Position numbers and translations under genes: made by a program
NCBI RefSeq assembly: GCF_002796605.1
Contig: NZ_CP024923.1
Span: forward strand, 4,657,501 to 4,721,500
Source: Sphingomonas psychrotolerans
GTDB taxonomy: Bacteria > Pseudomonadota > Alphaproteobacteria > Sphingomonadales > Sphingomonadaceae
DNA: 64,000 bases
Reading direction: 5' to 3'
The notes under the pieces: model-generated
Told to the model about the DNA's origin: nothing
Databases searched by the model: none
What the model saw: only the letters and a program-made list of their open reading frames with translations
Shown: positions 17,431-25,082 of the stretch, in pieces
Numbering within the stretch: the first letter of the stretch is position 1
Layout: each line of letters begins with the position of its first letter

Positions 17431-17461
17431 GTCGGCACGCAGGCCGCATGTCTTTCAGCAC

Positions 17462-17480
17462 GGTTACGTCTTTATGACAC
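17462..17480 (-). promoter_or_regulatory. Candidate Pho box upstream of pstS, overlapping the phoR stop
   Basis: On the minus strand the sequence reads GTGTCATAAAGACGTAACC. This is a good first half (GTGTCAT), an A-rich 4-base linker and a weaker second half (ACGTAAC) with the correct 11-base period of PhoB sites. It lies 32-50 bases before the pstS start and contains the phoR stop codon. Confidence 0.5.
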
Positions 17481-18674
17481 TCGCCGGACCGGCAGCACCA
17501 TCGTCACGGTCGTGCCCTTGCCGACGACGCTCGCGATATCGAGCCGGCCGCGGTGGCGCTCGACGATGTGCTTGACGATCGCCAGCCCCAGTCCGGTGCC
17601 GCCCAGCGAGCGGCTGCGTCCCGAATCGACACGATAAAAGCGTTCGGTCAGCCGCGGAATATGCTGCGGCGGGATGCCTTCGCCTTCGTCGGAGACGGTG
17701 AGGCGCACCATCGCCTCGCCCTCCGGCTGGAGCAGAATCGTCACCGGGGTGCCCTCGCGGCCATATTTCATCGCATTGCCGATGACGTTGTGGAGCAATT
17801 GGCTGAGCTGGGTCGGATCACCCGCGACCGGCGCCACGTCGGCGATATGGGTCACCAGATCAGCAGCGCGCGGGCTGCCCGAAAGCTCCGTCGTTACTTG
17901 CCCGATCAGCTCGGGAAGGTTCACTGCCTTGTCGGGCGCGCGATATTTCTCGGCTTCGATCCGGCTCAGCGAGATCAGATCCTCGATCAGCCGCTGCATC
18001 CGCTGGGCCTCGCCGAACACGATCTTGAGGAAGCGGGCGCGGGTCCCCGGATCGTCGCCGGCGTCCTCGCGCAGCGTCTCGACATAGCCGAGCAGCGAGG
18101 CGAGGGGAGTGCGCAGCTCGTGGCTGGCATTGGCGACGAAATCGACGCGCATCCGCTCGGCGGCATAGCTGCCGGTGCGGTCGATCAGATGGACCACACG
18201 CCGCCCGTCGCCGAGCGTGCGCACGCGCATCTCCCAGCGCTGGTCGCGGGTGCCGAGGCCGACCAGATGGATCGGCGCGCCGGGGTTGGCGTCGTCAGGA
18301 CGCATCAGTCGCTCGGCGGCCGCCGGGTGCCGGATCGCGACGCGGACGTCCTCGCCTAGCACATGCTCGCCCAGCAGCTCGCGCGCGCCCTGATTGGCCG
18401 CCTCGACCCGGCTGTCGGCAATCACCAGCAGCGGCTCGCCGATCGCCTCGATCACTTCCGCGATCGCCGGCTCGCTGTCCGCGGACGGCATGGCGGATAT
18501 CGGCGAGGCAGGGGCGTGGTCGCTTCCGCTCGCCGCGATCAGCACCGCCGCCGCCGCGCAGACCAGAACGACGAGGCTCGCTTGCGCATCCCCATTGAGC
18601 AACAGGCTAGCGCCCGCGGCGATTGCCGCGACGACGAGCGCCAACGCTGTCCGGACCCCGAGAAAGGAATGCAT
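17472..18674 (-). CDS. phoR: Phosphate regulon sensor histidine kinase PhoR
   Basis: 400 residues. Two N-terminal hydrophobic segments precede a PAS-like region (IAEVIEAIGEPLLVI...). The HisKA box has the phospho-acceptor His in FVANASHELRTPLASL, and the ATPase shows N-box NVIGNAMKYG, G1 DEGEGIP, F-box ERFYR and G2 GGTGLGLAI. It phosphorylates PhoB under phosphate starvation. I choose the start at 18674, which has a GGGA site; 18692 is possible but lacks one. It is the first gene of the pho operon and divergent from the locus at 18737. A lone Pho half-site (TTGTCATG, 18723-18730) lies upstream. Confidence 0.94.
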   Translation of the reverse strand: MHSFLGVRTALALVVAAIAAGASLLLNGDAQASLVVLVCAAAAVLIAASGSDHAPASPISAMPSADSEPAIAEVIEAIGEPLLVIADSRVEAANQGARELLGEHVLGEDVRVAIRHPAAAERLMRPDDANPGAPIHLVGLGTRDQRWEMRVRTLGDGRRVVHLIDRTGSYAAERMRVDFVANASHELRTPLASLLGYVETLREDAGDDPGTRARFLKIVFGEAQRMQRLIEDLISLSRIEAEKYRAPDKAVNLPELIGQVTTELSGSPRAADLVTHIADVAPVAGDPTQLSQLLHNVIGNAMKYGREGTPVTILLQPEGEAMVRLTVSDEGEGIPPQHIPRLTERFYRVDSGRSRSLGGTGLGLAIVKHIVERHRGRLDIASVVGKGTTVTMVLPVRRVS

Positions 18675-18736
18675 ATGTCCCGTTCTAGGCATGGATTTAC
18701 GATTGCGAAAGCCGCGTGGGCGCATGACAAGGCATC

Positions 18737-19126
18737 ATGGCTGATGAAAGCTCCGGACCCATCGCTTCGCGCCGCCGCGCATTGATGCTCGGCGCTGCGG
18801 GTGCGTCGGCGATCGTCTCGATCCGTCCGGCGCTCGCGCAGACCAGCGCGTCGGTGATGAATTGCGAGATTCCGGTCCCCGATCCGGCGCGCGCGGGCAG
18901 CTACATTGCGGCTGACGGCACGCTGGTGCCCGCCGGCACCCCCGGCGCCTATCCGCCGGCGGGAACCGCCTTCAAGGCCGAGGACGTCAAGCGCGCGCTT
19001 ACGGGCGGGACGCTGCCGGGCACCGATTACGAGCGCAGCCGCGCCTACACCAATTACATCCGCCGCCTGCAATCGGGCACCAGCGGCTTCACTTGCTTCG
19101 CCTCGCTGCAGATGCCGCGCGGCTGA
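18737..19126 (+). CDS. Tat-signal small secreted protein, hypothetical, head of the HprK-related locus
   Basis: 129 residues. The N-terminus reads ADESSGPIASRRRALMLGAAGASA and then a hydrophobic stretch ending ALA-Q, a plausible twin-arginine export signal. The mature part is about 95 residues with two cysteines (MNCEIP and GFTCFAS) and a Tyr/Arg-rich centre (YERSRAYTNYIRRLQSG). No family is recognised. It is five bases upstream of the PqqD-like gene, so it is probably co-transcribed and could be the partner or substrate of the proteins encoded downstream. That role is inference from position only. Confidence 0.7.
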   Translation: MADESSGPIASRRRALMLGAAGASAIVSIRPALAQTSASVMNCEIPVPDPARAGSYIAADGTLVPAGTPGAYPPAGTAFKAEDVKRALTGGTLPGTDYERSRAYTNYIRRLQSGTSGFTCFASLQMPRG

Positions 19127-19130
19127 GGCC

Positions 19131-19415
19131 GTGGAGATCCCGCTGTACCGCGCTGCGGCCCCCGAGACGCTGCGCATCCTGCCGCTCGATGCGCTGACGC
19201 TGATCTATCATCGGTCCTCGGGCATCACCCATATCGTCGACAGCCCGGTACCCGAGATCCTCGAGGCGCTCGCTGCCGAATCGCTGGCGGTGCCCGATTT
19301 GCTCGCGCGGCTCGGCGAGCGGTTCGATCTGGTGGACGCCGACGCCGAAGCGCTGGCCGCCCGGCTCGACGAACTCGCGGCGGTCGGCCTCGTGGAGCGG
19401 CTGTGCGCCATCTGA
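19131..19415 (+). CDS. PqqD-family (RRE-like) protein of the HPr-rel-A system
   Basis: 94 residues starting at GTG 19131. The predicted fold is short strands followed by a helical bundle (IVDSPVPEILEALAAES, VPDLLARLGERFD, AEALAARLDELAAVGLVERL), as in PqqD-like peptide-recognition domains. Proteins of this kind next to an HprK-like kinase have been named PqqD family, HPr-rel-A system. PqqD folds bind leader peptides of ribosomal natural products. It overlaps the kinase gene by 13 bases. The actual ligand is unknown. Confidence 0.8.
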   Translation: MEIPLYRAAAPETLRILPLDALTLIYHRSSGITHIVDSPVPEILEALAAESLAVPDLLARLGERFDLVDADAEALAARLDELAAVGLVERLCAI

Positions 19416-20263
19416 CCCGACTCCGCATCGGCCCGGTCGGCTTCCGTGTCGGCAGCGACTGGCGTGCGCCGATCGCCGTGCTCGAAGATCTCTACCGCGA
19501 CTATCCGGCGCCCGAGGACGGCATCCCCGACTTCAACGTCCATCTCTTCGCCGCGCGGCCGTGGCGTCGCTTTCTGCGCCCCTCGGTCCATATCGGCGGC
19601 GACTTCGTCATTCCCGACGCTGCCCCGTTGCCGCTCGCGCAGGGGCTGCTCGCCGCGGAGATGGGGATGAACCTGCAAATGGCGCTCGGCCAGCGCCGCT
19701 ATTTGCTGCTCCATGCCTCGGCGGTCGAGCGCGACGGCAAGGCGCTGCTGATGACCGGCATGTCGGGCGCGGGCAAATCGACGCTCGCCGCCTTGCTGAT
19801 GGCCAAGGGCTGGCGGCTGATAGGGGACGAGTTCGCGCTGCTCGATCCCGCGACCGGGCTGATCCATGGCTTTCCGCGGCTGATCAGCCTCAAGAACGAG
19901 GCGATCGCAGTCATGGAAGCAGCATTGCCGCACGCCCGTTTCGGCCCGCTGCTCGAAGGCACGCCGAAGGGCAGTATTCGCCATCTCGTCCCGGATGCGC
20001 ATGCCATCGCTACGATGGCCGAGCCCGCCGCGCCGCATTTGGTCCTGTTCCCCAGCTATGGATTCGCCGCCGCCGAGCGCGAAGTGCTGCCGAGCGAGAC
20101 CTTCGTCCGCCTGACCCAGGCCTCGACCAATTATGTCGCGCTTGCCGAGCGGGGCTTCGACGCGCTGACCGATCTTGTCCGCAAGACCCCGGCGCGCGCG
20201 CTCGATTATCCCGATACGGTAACCGCGCTCGCGGCGGTCGAGCGGTTGTGGAACGCGGCATGA
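19403..20263 (+). CDS. HprK-related kinase A
   Basis: 286 residues, GTG start inside the end of the PqqD-like gene. HPr-kinase-like features are the HASAV segment (residues about 104-108), the P-loop GMSGAGKST (119-127) and a Walker-B-like LIGDEFALLD. The N-terminal 100 residues are family-specific. True HPr kinases phosphorylate Ser46 of HPr. Related kinases in lasso-peptide clusters phosphorylate the peptide's C-terminal serine. No HPr gene is nearby, so the substrate is open. The stop overlaps the next start. Confidence 0.87.
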   Translation: MRHLTRLRIGPVGFRVGSDWRAPIAVLEDLYRDYPAPEDGIPDFNVHLFAARPWRRFLRPSVHIGGDFVIPDAAPLPLAQGLLAAEMGMNLQMALGQRRYLLLHASAVERDGKALLMTGMSGAGKSTLAALLMAKGWRLIGDEFALLDPATGLIHGFPRLISLKNEAIAVMEAALPHARFGPLLEGTPKGSIRHLVPDAHAIATMAEPAAPHLVLFPSYGFAAAEREVLPSETFVRLTQASTNYVALAERGFDALTDLVRKTPARALDYPDTVTALAAVERLWNAA

Positions 20264-21255
20264 CCGACGCGCGCATCCTCACCGAAGCGCTGCGCGACCC
20301 GGCAACGGTCGCGCGCCTCGACCCGGAGGGCTGGACCGCATTGCTCGCCATCGCCCGCGCCGAGCAACTGATCGGCACCCTCTCGCATCGGCTCGACGGC
20401 CTGCCGATGCCCGGCGCCGCGGCGCGCATTCTTTCGGACGCGCGCGCCTCCGCGGAGCAGGGCCGGATCGCCGCTTTGTGGGAAGCGGAAATGGCGCGCC
20501 GGGCGCTCGCCCCCCTCGGCATCGACGTGATCCTGCTCAAGGGCACTGCCTATGCCGCGGCCGGGTTCGCCGCCAGCGCCGGCCGTTCGATCGGCGATCT
20601 CGACATCCTCGTCCCGCGCGCGCAGCTCGACGCGGCCGAGGCTGCCTTGCTCGCCACCGGCTGGGAATGGGTGAAGCCCGATCCCTATGACGATCTCTAT
20701 TATCGCCGCTGGATGCACGAGCTGCCGCCGCTGATCCACCGCGATCGCGATCGGATGATCGACGTCCACCACACCATCCTCCCGCTCACTGCGCGCATCA
20801 CCCCCGACGCGGATGCGCTGATCGCAGACAGCGTGGCACTGGGAAATGGTCTTCGCATTCTCGCGTCCGCGGACAGGATCTGCCATGCCGCCGCCCATCT
20901 GATCGCCGATGGCGATCTCGCCGGCGGGCTGCGCAACCTCTGGGACATCCATTGTCTCGTCGAGGAGTGCGGCACCGCAGGCCTCGCCGAACGCGCCGCG
21001 CTTCACGGCCTGACGGCGGCCGTCGAGCGTGCGCTGCGCCTCGCCGGGCGGCTCTACGGTACCGGCAACCATGCCAGCGGGGCGGCGGGCAAGGACCAAT
21101 GGTATCTGCGGCGCTTGCTGGCGCGTGACGGCTGGGGCCGGCCTGCCCGCAAGTTCACGCGCCTGGGCTTCTATGTGCGCAGCCATTGGCTACGGATGCC
21201 GCCCGTGTTGCTTGCACAACATTTGTTCAAGAAATGGCGCAAAGATCAGAATTGA
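20260..21255 (+). CDS. Nucleotidyltransferase-fold protein (NTP_transf_5 type)
   Basis: 331 residues. The nucleotidyltransferase centre is seen as VILLKGTAYAAAGF...GRSIGDLDILVPRAQLDAAEAAL, with the paired aspartates of D-L-D after a G-S/R-x-G motif. The Mg site is completed by a later Asp in MIDVHHTI. The C-terminal half is helical with conserved His (ICHAAAHLI). The same family accompanies HprK-like kinases in paeninodin-type lasso-peptide clusters. It starts four bases before the kinase stop, so the three genes form one coupled unit. Confidence 0.83.
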   Translation: MTDARILTEALRDPATVARLDPEGWTALLAIARAEQLIGTLSHRLDGLPMPGAAARILSDARASAEQGRIAALWEAEMARRALAPLGIDVILLKGTAYAAAGFAASAGRSIGDLDILVPRAQLDAAEAALLATGWEWVKPDPYDDLYYRRWMHELPPLIHRDRDRMIDVHHTILPLTARITPDADALIADSVALGNGLRILASADRICHAAAHLIADGDLAGGLRNLWDIHCLVEECGTAGLAERAALHGLTAAVERALRLAGRLYGTGNHASGAAGKDQWYLRRLLARDGWGRPARKFTRLGFYVRSHWLRMPPVLLAQHLFKKWRKDQN

Positions 21256-21589
21256 ATAAACTATTAATCATAGTTGTTGTGTGAATGGTTCGCCAATTAT
21301 GGGCGGATAGCTAGTAAAAATCCGCCTATCTATTCTGACGGCACGTGCCCCATGCTGCCATTTTCAGTTGAAGGTGTGCTGGTCGGCTATTACATGCGCT
21401 CGGGTTATGCCCGAAAAATAATCAACTTCGGGCGAAACAACCTTTCGGCGCACCAGCGCCGGCGGGGGGCGGGGGTTCCGCGTTAGCGGTTTGTTAACCT
21501 TTCCCAAGCGAAAGTTAACTTGCGACCGGAACAATCGGGGCAAACGGCAAGGGGCGCAGATTGATGTAGTTCAAGGCAGTGAGGCTTTT
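21256..21589. other. Intergenic region with hairpin, no supported gene
   Basis: AT-richer than its surroundings. It holds one hairpin, GGCGGAT (21302-21308) with ATCCGCC (21320-21326), which could end the upstream nucleotidyltransferase transcript. It also has a G-rich stretch near 21460-21480 and promoter-like AT tracts before the next gene. A 70-codon frame at 21274-21486 shows no protein-like features and is not called. Confidence 0.5.
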
Positions 21590-21898
21590 GTGATCGACGC
21601 ACCCGCGCAGGCTTTGGAATCCGCCGACGCTAAGACGATCGTCGATGCATTGTGGTCGAACTGGCCTATCGTCGTGACGCTGCGTGCCGCCGATATCGGA
21701 ATGGTCAGCCCCGACCGGATGACTGATTTCATCCGCAACTTCCAGGATCTCAGCGATGCCGGCCTGATCAGCTACGAAGCGTTCGTGGTCGGGCCGGGTG
21801 GTCCGCAGGTCGTCGACGCGACGCTCACTGCGCGCGGTCGCGCCTTATTGTCGACGCGGATCCATCCGCCGATGATGCCGCATCAGCTGGCGAGCTGA
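21590..21898 (+). CDS. Conserved-looking cytoplasmic protein, function unknown
   Basis: 102 residues from a GTG at 21590 preceded by GTGAGG. The sequence (SADAKTIVDALWSNWPIVVTLRAADIGM, TDFIRNFQDLSDAGLISYEAFVV, ATLTARGRALLSTR) alternates helices and strands like a small winged-helix protein. The phrase LTARGRALL is reminiscent of the last helix of such domains. No export signal. Its end overlaps the end of the opposite-strand gene by 16 bases. Confidence 0.6.
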   Translation: MIDAPAQALESADAKTIVDALWSNWPIVVTLRAADIGMVSPDRMTDFIRNFQDLSDAGLISYEAFVVGPGGPQVVDATLTARGRALLSTRIHPPMMPHQLAS

Positions 21899-22350
21899 GG
21901 CTGGCGGGTCAGATCCGCGACGATATCGGCCACGGTGCGCAGGATCTTGAGATCATGCCCGTCGAACAGGCGCTGTCCGCGCTGGATCGCGACGATGCGT
22001 CCCAGCGGCGCGCCGTCCAGATCGTGGAGCGGAACGCAGGCATAGGATTGAAAGCCGCTCGCCCCGGCCTCGACCGGATCGGCGATCCGCCAGAGCAGTG
22101 TTTCCGAAAGCTCGGCCTCTCCACCGGCCAGCAAGATGCCGGCGGTCTTCAGCCGCTCGGGCGCGCCCAGCGCGCGCTGGCGCTCGGCATAAGCGCGAAG
22201 ATCGATGATGGCGCCGTCGGCCGCCAGGGTGAGCTGGACGAGCTCGGCCAGTCTGGCGGAAGCGACTGCGCCAGCCGGATTCAGGCCGTCATCCGCCACC
22301 CGAGAGGCTTGATCTGACCCCCGCAACAACATCCCCTCGAAGCGATTCAC
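21883..22350 (-). CDS. GAF-like domain protein
   Basis: 155 residues if started at GTG 22350, which has a GGGGA site; ATG 22332 is the alternative. The C-terminal 110 residues read like a GAF sensor fold: LAADGAIIDLRAYAERQ, the two strands FQSYACVPLHDLDGAPLGRIVAI, then a final helix HDLKILRTVADIVADLTRQ. No output domain is attached. It may sense a small ligand or redox signal in the cytoplasm. Convergent overlap with the gene at 21590. Confidence 0.6.
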   Translation of the reverse strand: MNRFEGMLLRGSDQASRVADDGLNPAGAVASARLAELVQLTLAADGAIIDLRAYAERQRALGAPERLKTAGILLAGGEAELSETLLWRIADPVEAGASGFQSYACVPLHDLDGAPLGRIVAIQRGQRLFDGHDLKILRTVADIVADLTRQPQLAS

Positions 22351-22509
22351 GCTTTTTCCCCGTCCATATGCTCGGTCGGATGTACGAGAAATGCAAGACC
22401 CCCGCGTAGTCAGGTGAATCACAGGGCGGACGCCGCACCGGCCGCGCCGCGCTCTGCGCGACCGAGACCGCGAAGGTCTCTATCGCGAGCCCGAGCGACG
22501 AACCGTCGT

Positions 22510-23196
22510 TCACGCGCCGGGCTTTCCCCCAAGCATTTCCAACCTCGGGACCAGTTCGTCGAAATGGTCGATCACTGCATCGGCCACCAGTTCCTCAACC
22601 GGCTGCATCAGAAAGCCGAAGCTGACTGCGATCGAAGGGATGCCGGCATTCTTCGCCGCCTGAATGTCGAAGATCGAATCGCCGACGAACGCCGCGCGCC
22701 CGCCGCCGCAGCGCCGGATCATTTCGCGGATCCCCGCGGGGGAGGGTTTGCGGCTGTCCGGCCCCATCGTGTCGCCGCCGATCACGCAGGCGAAGCGGTG
22801 ATCGAGCGCCAGTTCCGCTACCAGCTTCACCGCCAGGCTCTCGGACTTGTTGGTGACGATCGCGATTTTCGCGCCGCGCGCATCGAGCGCGTCCATCGCC
22901 GCCCCAAGCCCCGGAAACGCGTGCGTCGCCCGCGCGATGTTGTCGCCATAATAAGCGAGCAGTTCGGGATAGGTGCGCTCGAGCACTTCCGGGTCGCAGC
23001 CGCCCGAGGCCTCCAGCCCCTGTTGCAGCATATATTTGCCGCCGCGCCCGATCATCGGCCTGACCGCCGCGACGCTCAGCGGCGGACGCTCCAGCAGGCC
23101 CAGCGCGTGGTTCAGTGCATCGGTCAGGTCCTCGCTGGTATCGAATAAAGTGCCGTCGAGGTCGAAGCCGATTATGTCGAAGGGGAAGTTGGTCAT
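22510..23196 (-). CDS. gph: HAD-family hydrolase, phosphoglycolate phosphatase-like
   Basis: 228 residues with all HAD motifs: I GFDLDGTLFDT, II IVTNKSE, III KPSPAGI and IV FVGDSIFDIQAA. The helical cap between motifs I and II is of the Gph/PGP type. The likely reaction is dephosphorylation of 2-phosphoglycolate, but HAD specificity is hard to read. It is divergent from glmU. The start at 23196 (MTNFPFDIIG) is the only sensible N-terminus. Confidence 0.83.
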   Translation of the reverse strand: MTNFPFDIIGFDLDGTLFDTSEDLTDALNHALGLLERPPLSVAAVRPMIGRGGKYMLQQGLEASGGCDPEVLERTYPELLAYYGDNIARATHAFPGLGAAMDALDARGAKIAIVTNKSESLAVKLVAELALDHRFACVIGGDTMGPDSRKPSPAGIREMIRRCGGGRAAFVGDSIFDIQAAKNAGIPSIAVSFGFLMQPVEELVADAVIDHFDELVPRLEMLGGKPGA

Positions 23197-23268
23197 CGCG
23201 CGCCTGCTGCCAGCAACGCTATGGAATTGGCAAGCTTGTCATGGCAGGGGTCTCCGCGGAGGGTATTC

Positions 23269-24630
23269 ATGACAGCGCCGATAGCCGCGATCATCCTTGC
23301 TGCGGGCAAGGGCACGCGGATGAAATCCGATACGCACAAGGTGCTCCACCCGCTCGCCGGGCGACCGATGCTGCTGCACCTGATCGACAGCGCCGCGGCG
23401 CTCGATCCGGCGCGCACGATCGTCGTGGTCGGCGCGGGGCGCGAGCAGGTCGAGGCGGCGGTCCATCCGTACGGCGCCGAGACGGTGCACCAGGCTGAGC
23501 AGCGCGGCACCGGCCATGCGGTGCGGATGGCGGAGGCGGCGCTCGCCGGCTTCGACGGCGACGTGCTGATCCTCTATGGCGACGTGCCGCTGGTGCCGAC
23601 CGCGACGATGAAGCGGATGCTGGATCGTCTCCATGGCGACGGCGAACCCGCACTGGTCGTGCTGGGCTTCCGACCCGCCGAACCGGGCGCTTATGGGCGC
23701 GTGATCGCCAATCCCGACGGCAGCCTCGTCAAGATCGTCGAGTTCAAGGACGCATCGGAGCTGGAGCGCGCCGAGACCCTGTGCAATTCGGGTCTGATGG
23801 CCGCCCGGGCGCGGGACTTGTTCGCATTGCTGGGGCAAGTCACGGACGACAATGCCGCCGGTGAATATTACCTCACCGACGTGGTCGGTCTCGCAGTGAG
23901 CAGCGGGCGTCTCGCTGCAGTGATCGAAGCGGCCGCGGATGAAGTCGAAGGCGTGAACAGCCGCGGCGAACTCGCCGCGCTGGAGGTATCGTGGCAGCAG
24001 GCGCGCCGTGCCCGCGCGATGGCTGACGGCGCCACGTTGATCGCGCCCGAGACGGTTTGGTTTGCTTGGGACACAAGGTTGGGCCGCGATGTGCTGATCG
24101 AGCCGAATGTGGTTTTCGGCCCCGGTGTCGATGTCGCCGACCGCGTCACCATCCACGCGTTCAGCCATATCGAGGGCGCGCAGATCGCCAGCGGCGCGGT
24201 GGTCGGTCCCTATGCGCGGCTGCGGCCCGGCACGGTGCTCGGCGAGGACGCCAAGGTCGGCAATTTCGTCGAGACCAAGAAGGCGGTGCTCGGCAAAGGC
24301 GCCAAGGCCAACCATCTGACCTATCTCGGCGATGCCGAAGTCGGGGCGGGGGCGAATATCGGCGCGGGCACGATCACCTGCAATTACGACGGCTTCTTTA
24401 AATATCGTACGAACATCGGCGAAGGCGCGTTCATCGGATCGAACAGCGCGCTGGTCGCGCCGGTGACGATCGGCAAGGATGCCACCGTGGCCGCGGGCTC
24501 GGTGGTGACCCGGGATGTCGAGCCCGGCGCGCTCGCGCTGGGACGCGCCCGGCAGGAAGCTCGGCCCGGCTGGGGCACGCGCTTCCGCGAGGCGATGGCG
24601 GCGCGTAAACGAGGAGAGAAGCCCGAATGA
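23269..24630 (+). CDS. glmU: Bifunctional UDP-N-acetylglucosamine pyrophosphorylase / glucosamine-1-phosphate N-acetyltransferase
   Basis: 453 residues. The N-terminal pyrophosphorylase domain has LAAGKGTRMKS, the uridine loop QRGTGHAV and YGDVPL. The C-terminal hexapeptide-repeat acetyltransferase has KKAVLGKGAKANHLTYLGDAEVG and the GAGTITCNYDG loop. It makes UDP-GlcNAc for peptidoglycan and LPS from glucosamine-1-P. The start at 23269 has a GGAGG site. Its last codons overlap the following secreted-protein gene (ATGA), and glmS lies one gene downstream, giving two steps of the same pathway in one unit. Confidence 0.97.
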   Translation: MTAPIAAIILAAGKGTRMKSDTHKVLHPLAGRPMLLHLIDSAAALDPARTIVVVGAGREQVEAAVHPYGAETVHQAEQRGTGHAVRMAEAALAGFDGDVLILYGDVPLVPTATMKRMLDRLHGDGEPALVVLGFRPAEPGAYGRVIANPDGSLVKIVEFKDASELERAETLCNSGLMAARARDLFALLGQVTDDNAAGEYYLTDVVGLAVSSGRLAAVIEAAADEVEGVNSRGELAALEVSWQQARRARAMADGATLIAPETVWFAWDTRLGRDVLIEPNVVFGPGVDVADRVTIHAFSHIEGAQIASGAVVGPYARLRPGTVLGEDAKVGNFVETKKAVLGKGAKANHLTYLGDAEVGAGANIGAGTITCNYDGFFKYRTNIGEGAFIGSNSALVAPVTIGKDATVAAGSVVTRDVEPGALALGRARQEARPGWGTRFREAMAARKRGEKPE

Positions 24631-25052
24631 AGCGATACATTATTGCAGCCGCGGCGCTGATCTTGACGGCCGCCGTACCGGCGCTGGCGCAGACCGGACG
24701 CGCAATGAACCCCGCCCAGGCGATCGCTGCGACCGCTGCCGCCGGTTCCGGCACGGTGGAAGGCGTGTTCGAGATGCACGTCGCCTCGGTCGGCGAGTCC
24801 GGCTTCAACGTCTATCTCAACTCGAGCGCCGATTATCGCGATGCCGCCAATCTCTCGGTCGAGCTGCATCCGGGGGCGCTCGCCGAGCTCAAAGCCCGGC
24901 TGGGCGGCGAGGCGCGCGAACTGCTCGCCGGCAAGCACATCCGGATAAAAGGCGTGGCGCGGCGCGTGCCGATCCCGCGGCGCGACGGCACCAGCTATCA
25001 CCAGACGCGGATCGACGTCGACCTCGCCAGCCAGATCGAAATCGTCGGCTGA
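24627..25052 (+). CDS. Secreted protein of unknown function between glmU and glmS
   Basis: 141 residues with a clear signal peptide (MKRYIIAAAALILTAAVPALAQ). The mature part of about 120 residues is rich in beta strands: GTVEGVFEMHVASVGESGFNVYLNS, HIRIKGVARRVPIP, and HQTRIDVDLASQIEIVG. This reads like a small OB-fold or beta-barrel. The start overlaps the glmU stop (ATGA), implying translational coupling. A periplasmic protein inside the GlcNAc pathway operon is unexpected; its role is unknown. Confidence 0.8.
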   Translation: MKRYIIAAAALILTAAVPALAQTGRAMNPAQAIAATAAAGSGTVEGVFEMHVASVGESGFNVYLNSSADYRDAANLSVELHPGALAELKARLGGEARELLAGKHIRIKGVARRVPIPRRDGTSYHQTRIDVDLASQIEIVG

Positions 25053-25082
25053 TCGCCGGCCATCACGGGAATTCGAAGCAAT

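Noticed and set aside
18723..18730. Pho half-site before phoR
   Set aside because: Only TTGTCATG is present; the second half at 11 bases is missing in both directions, so it is mentioned only under phoR.
21274..21486. 70-codon frame after the nucleotidyltransferase
   Set aside because: No ribosome site, mixed composition, and it contains a terminator-like hairpin. More likely intergenic.
25053..25082. Possible glmS ribozyme or riboswitch
   Set aside because: The gap before glmS is 30 bases, far too short, and such ribozymes are a feature of Gram-positive bacteria.
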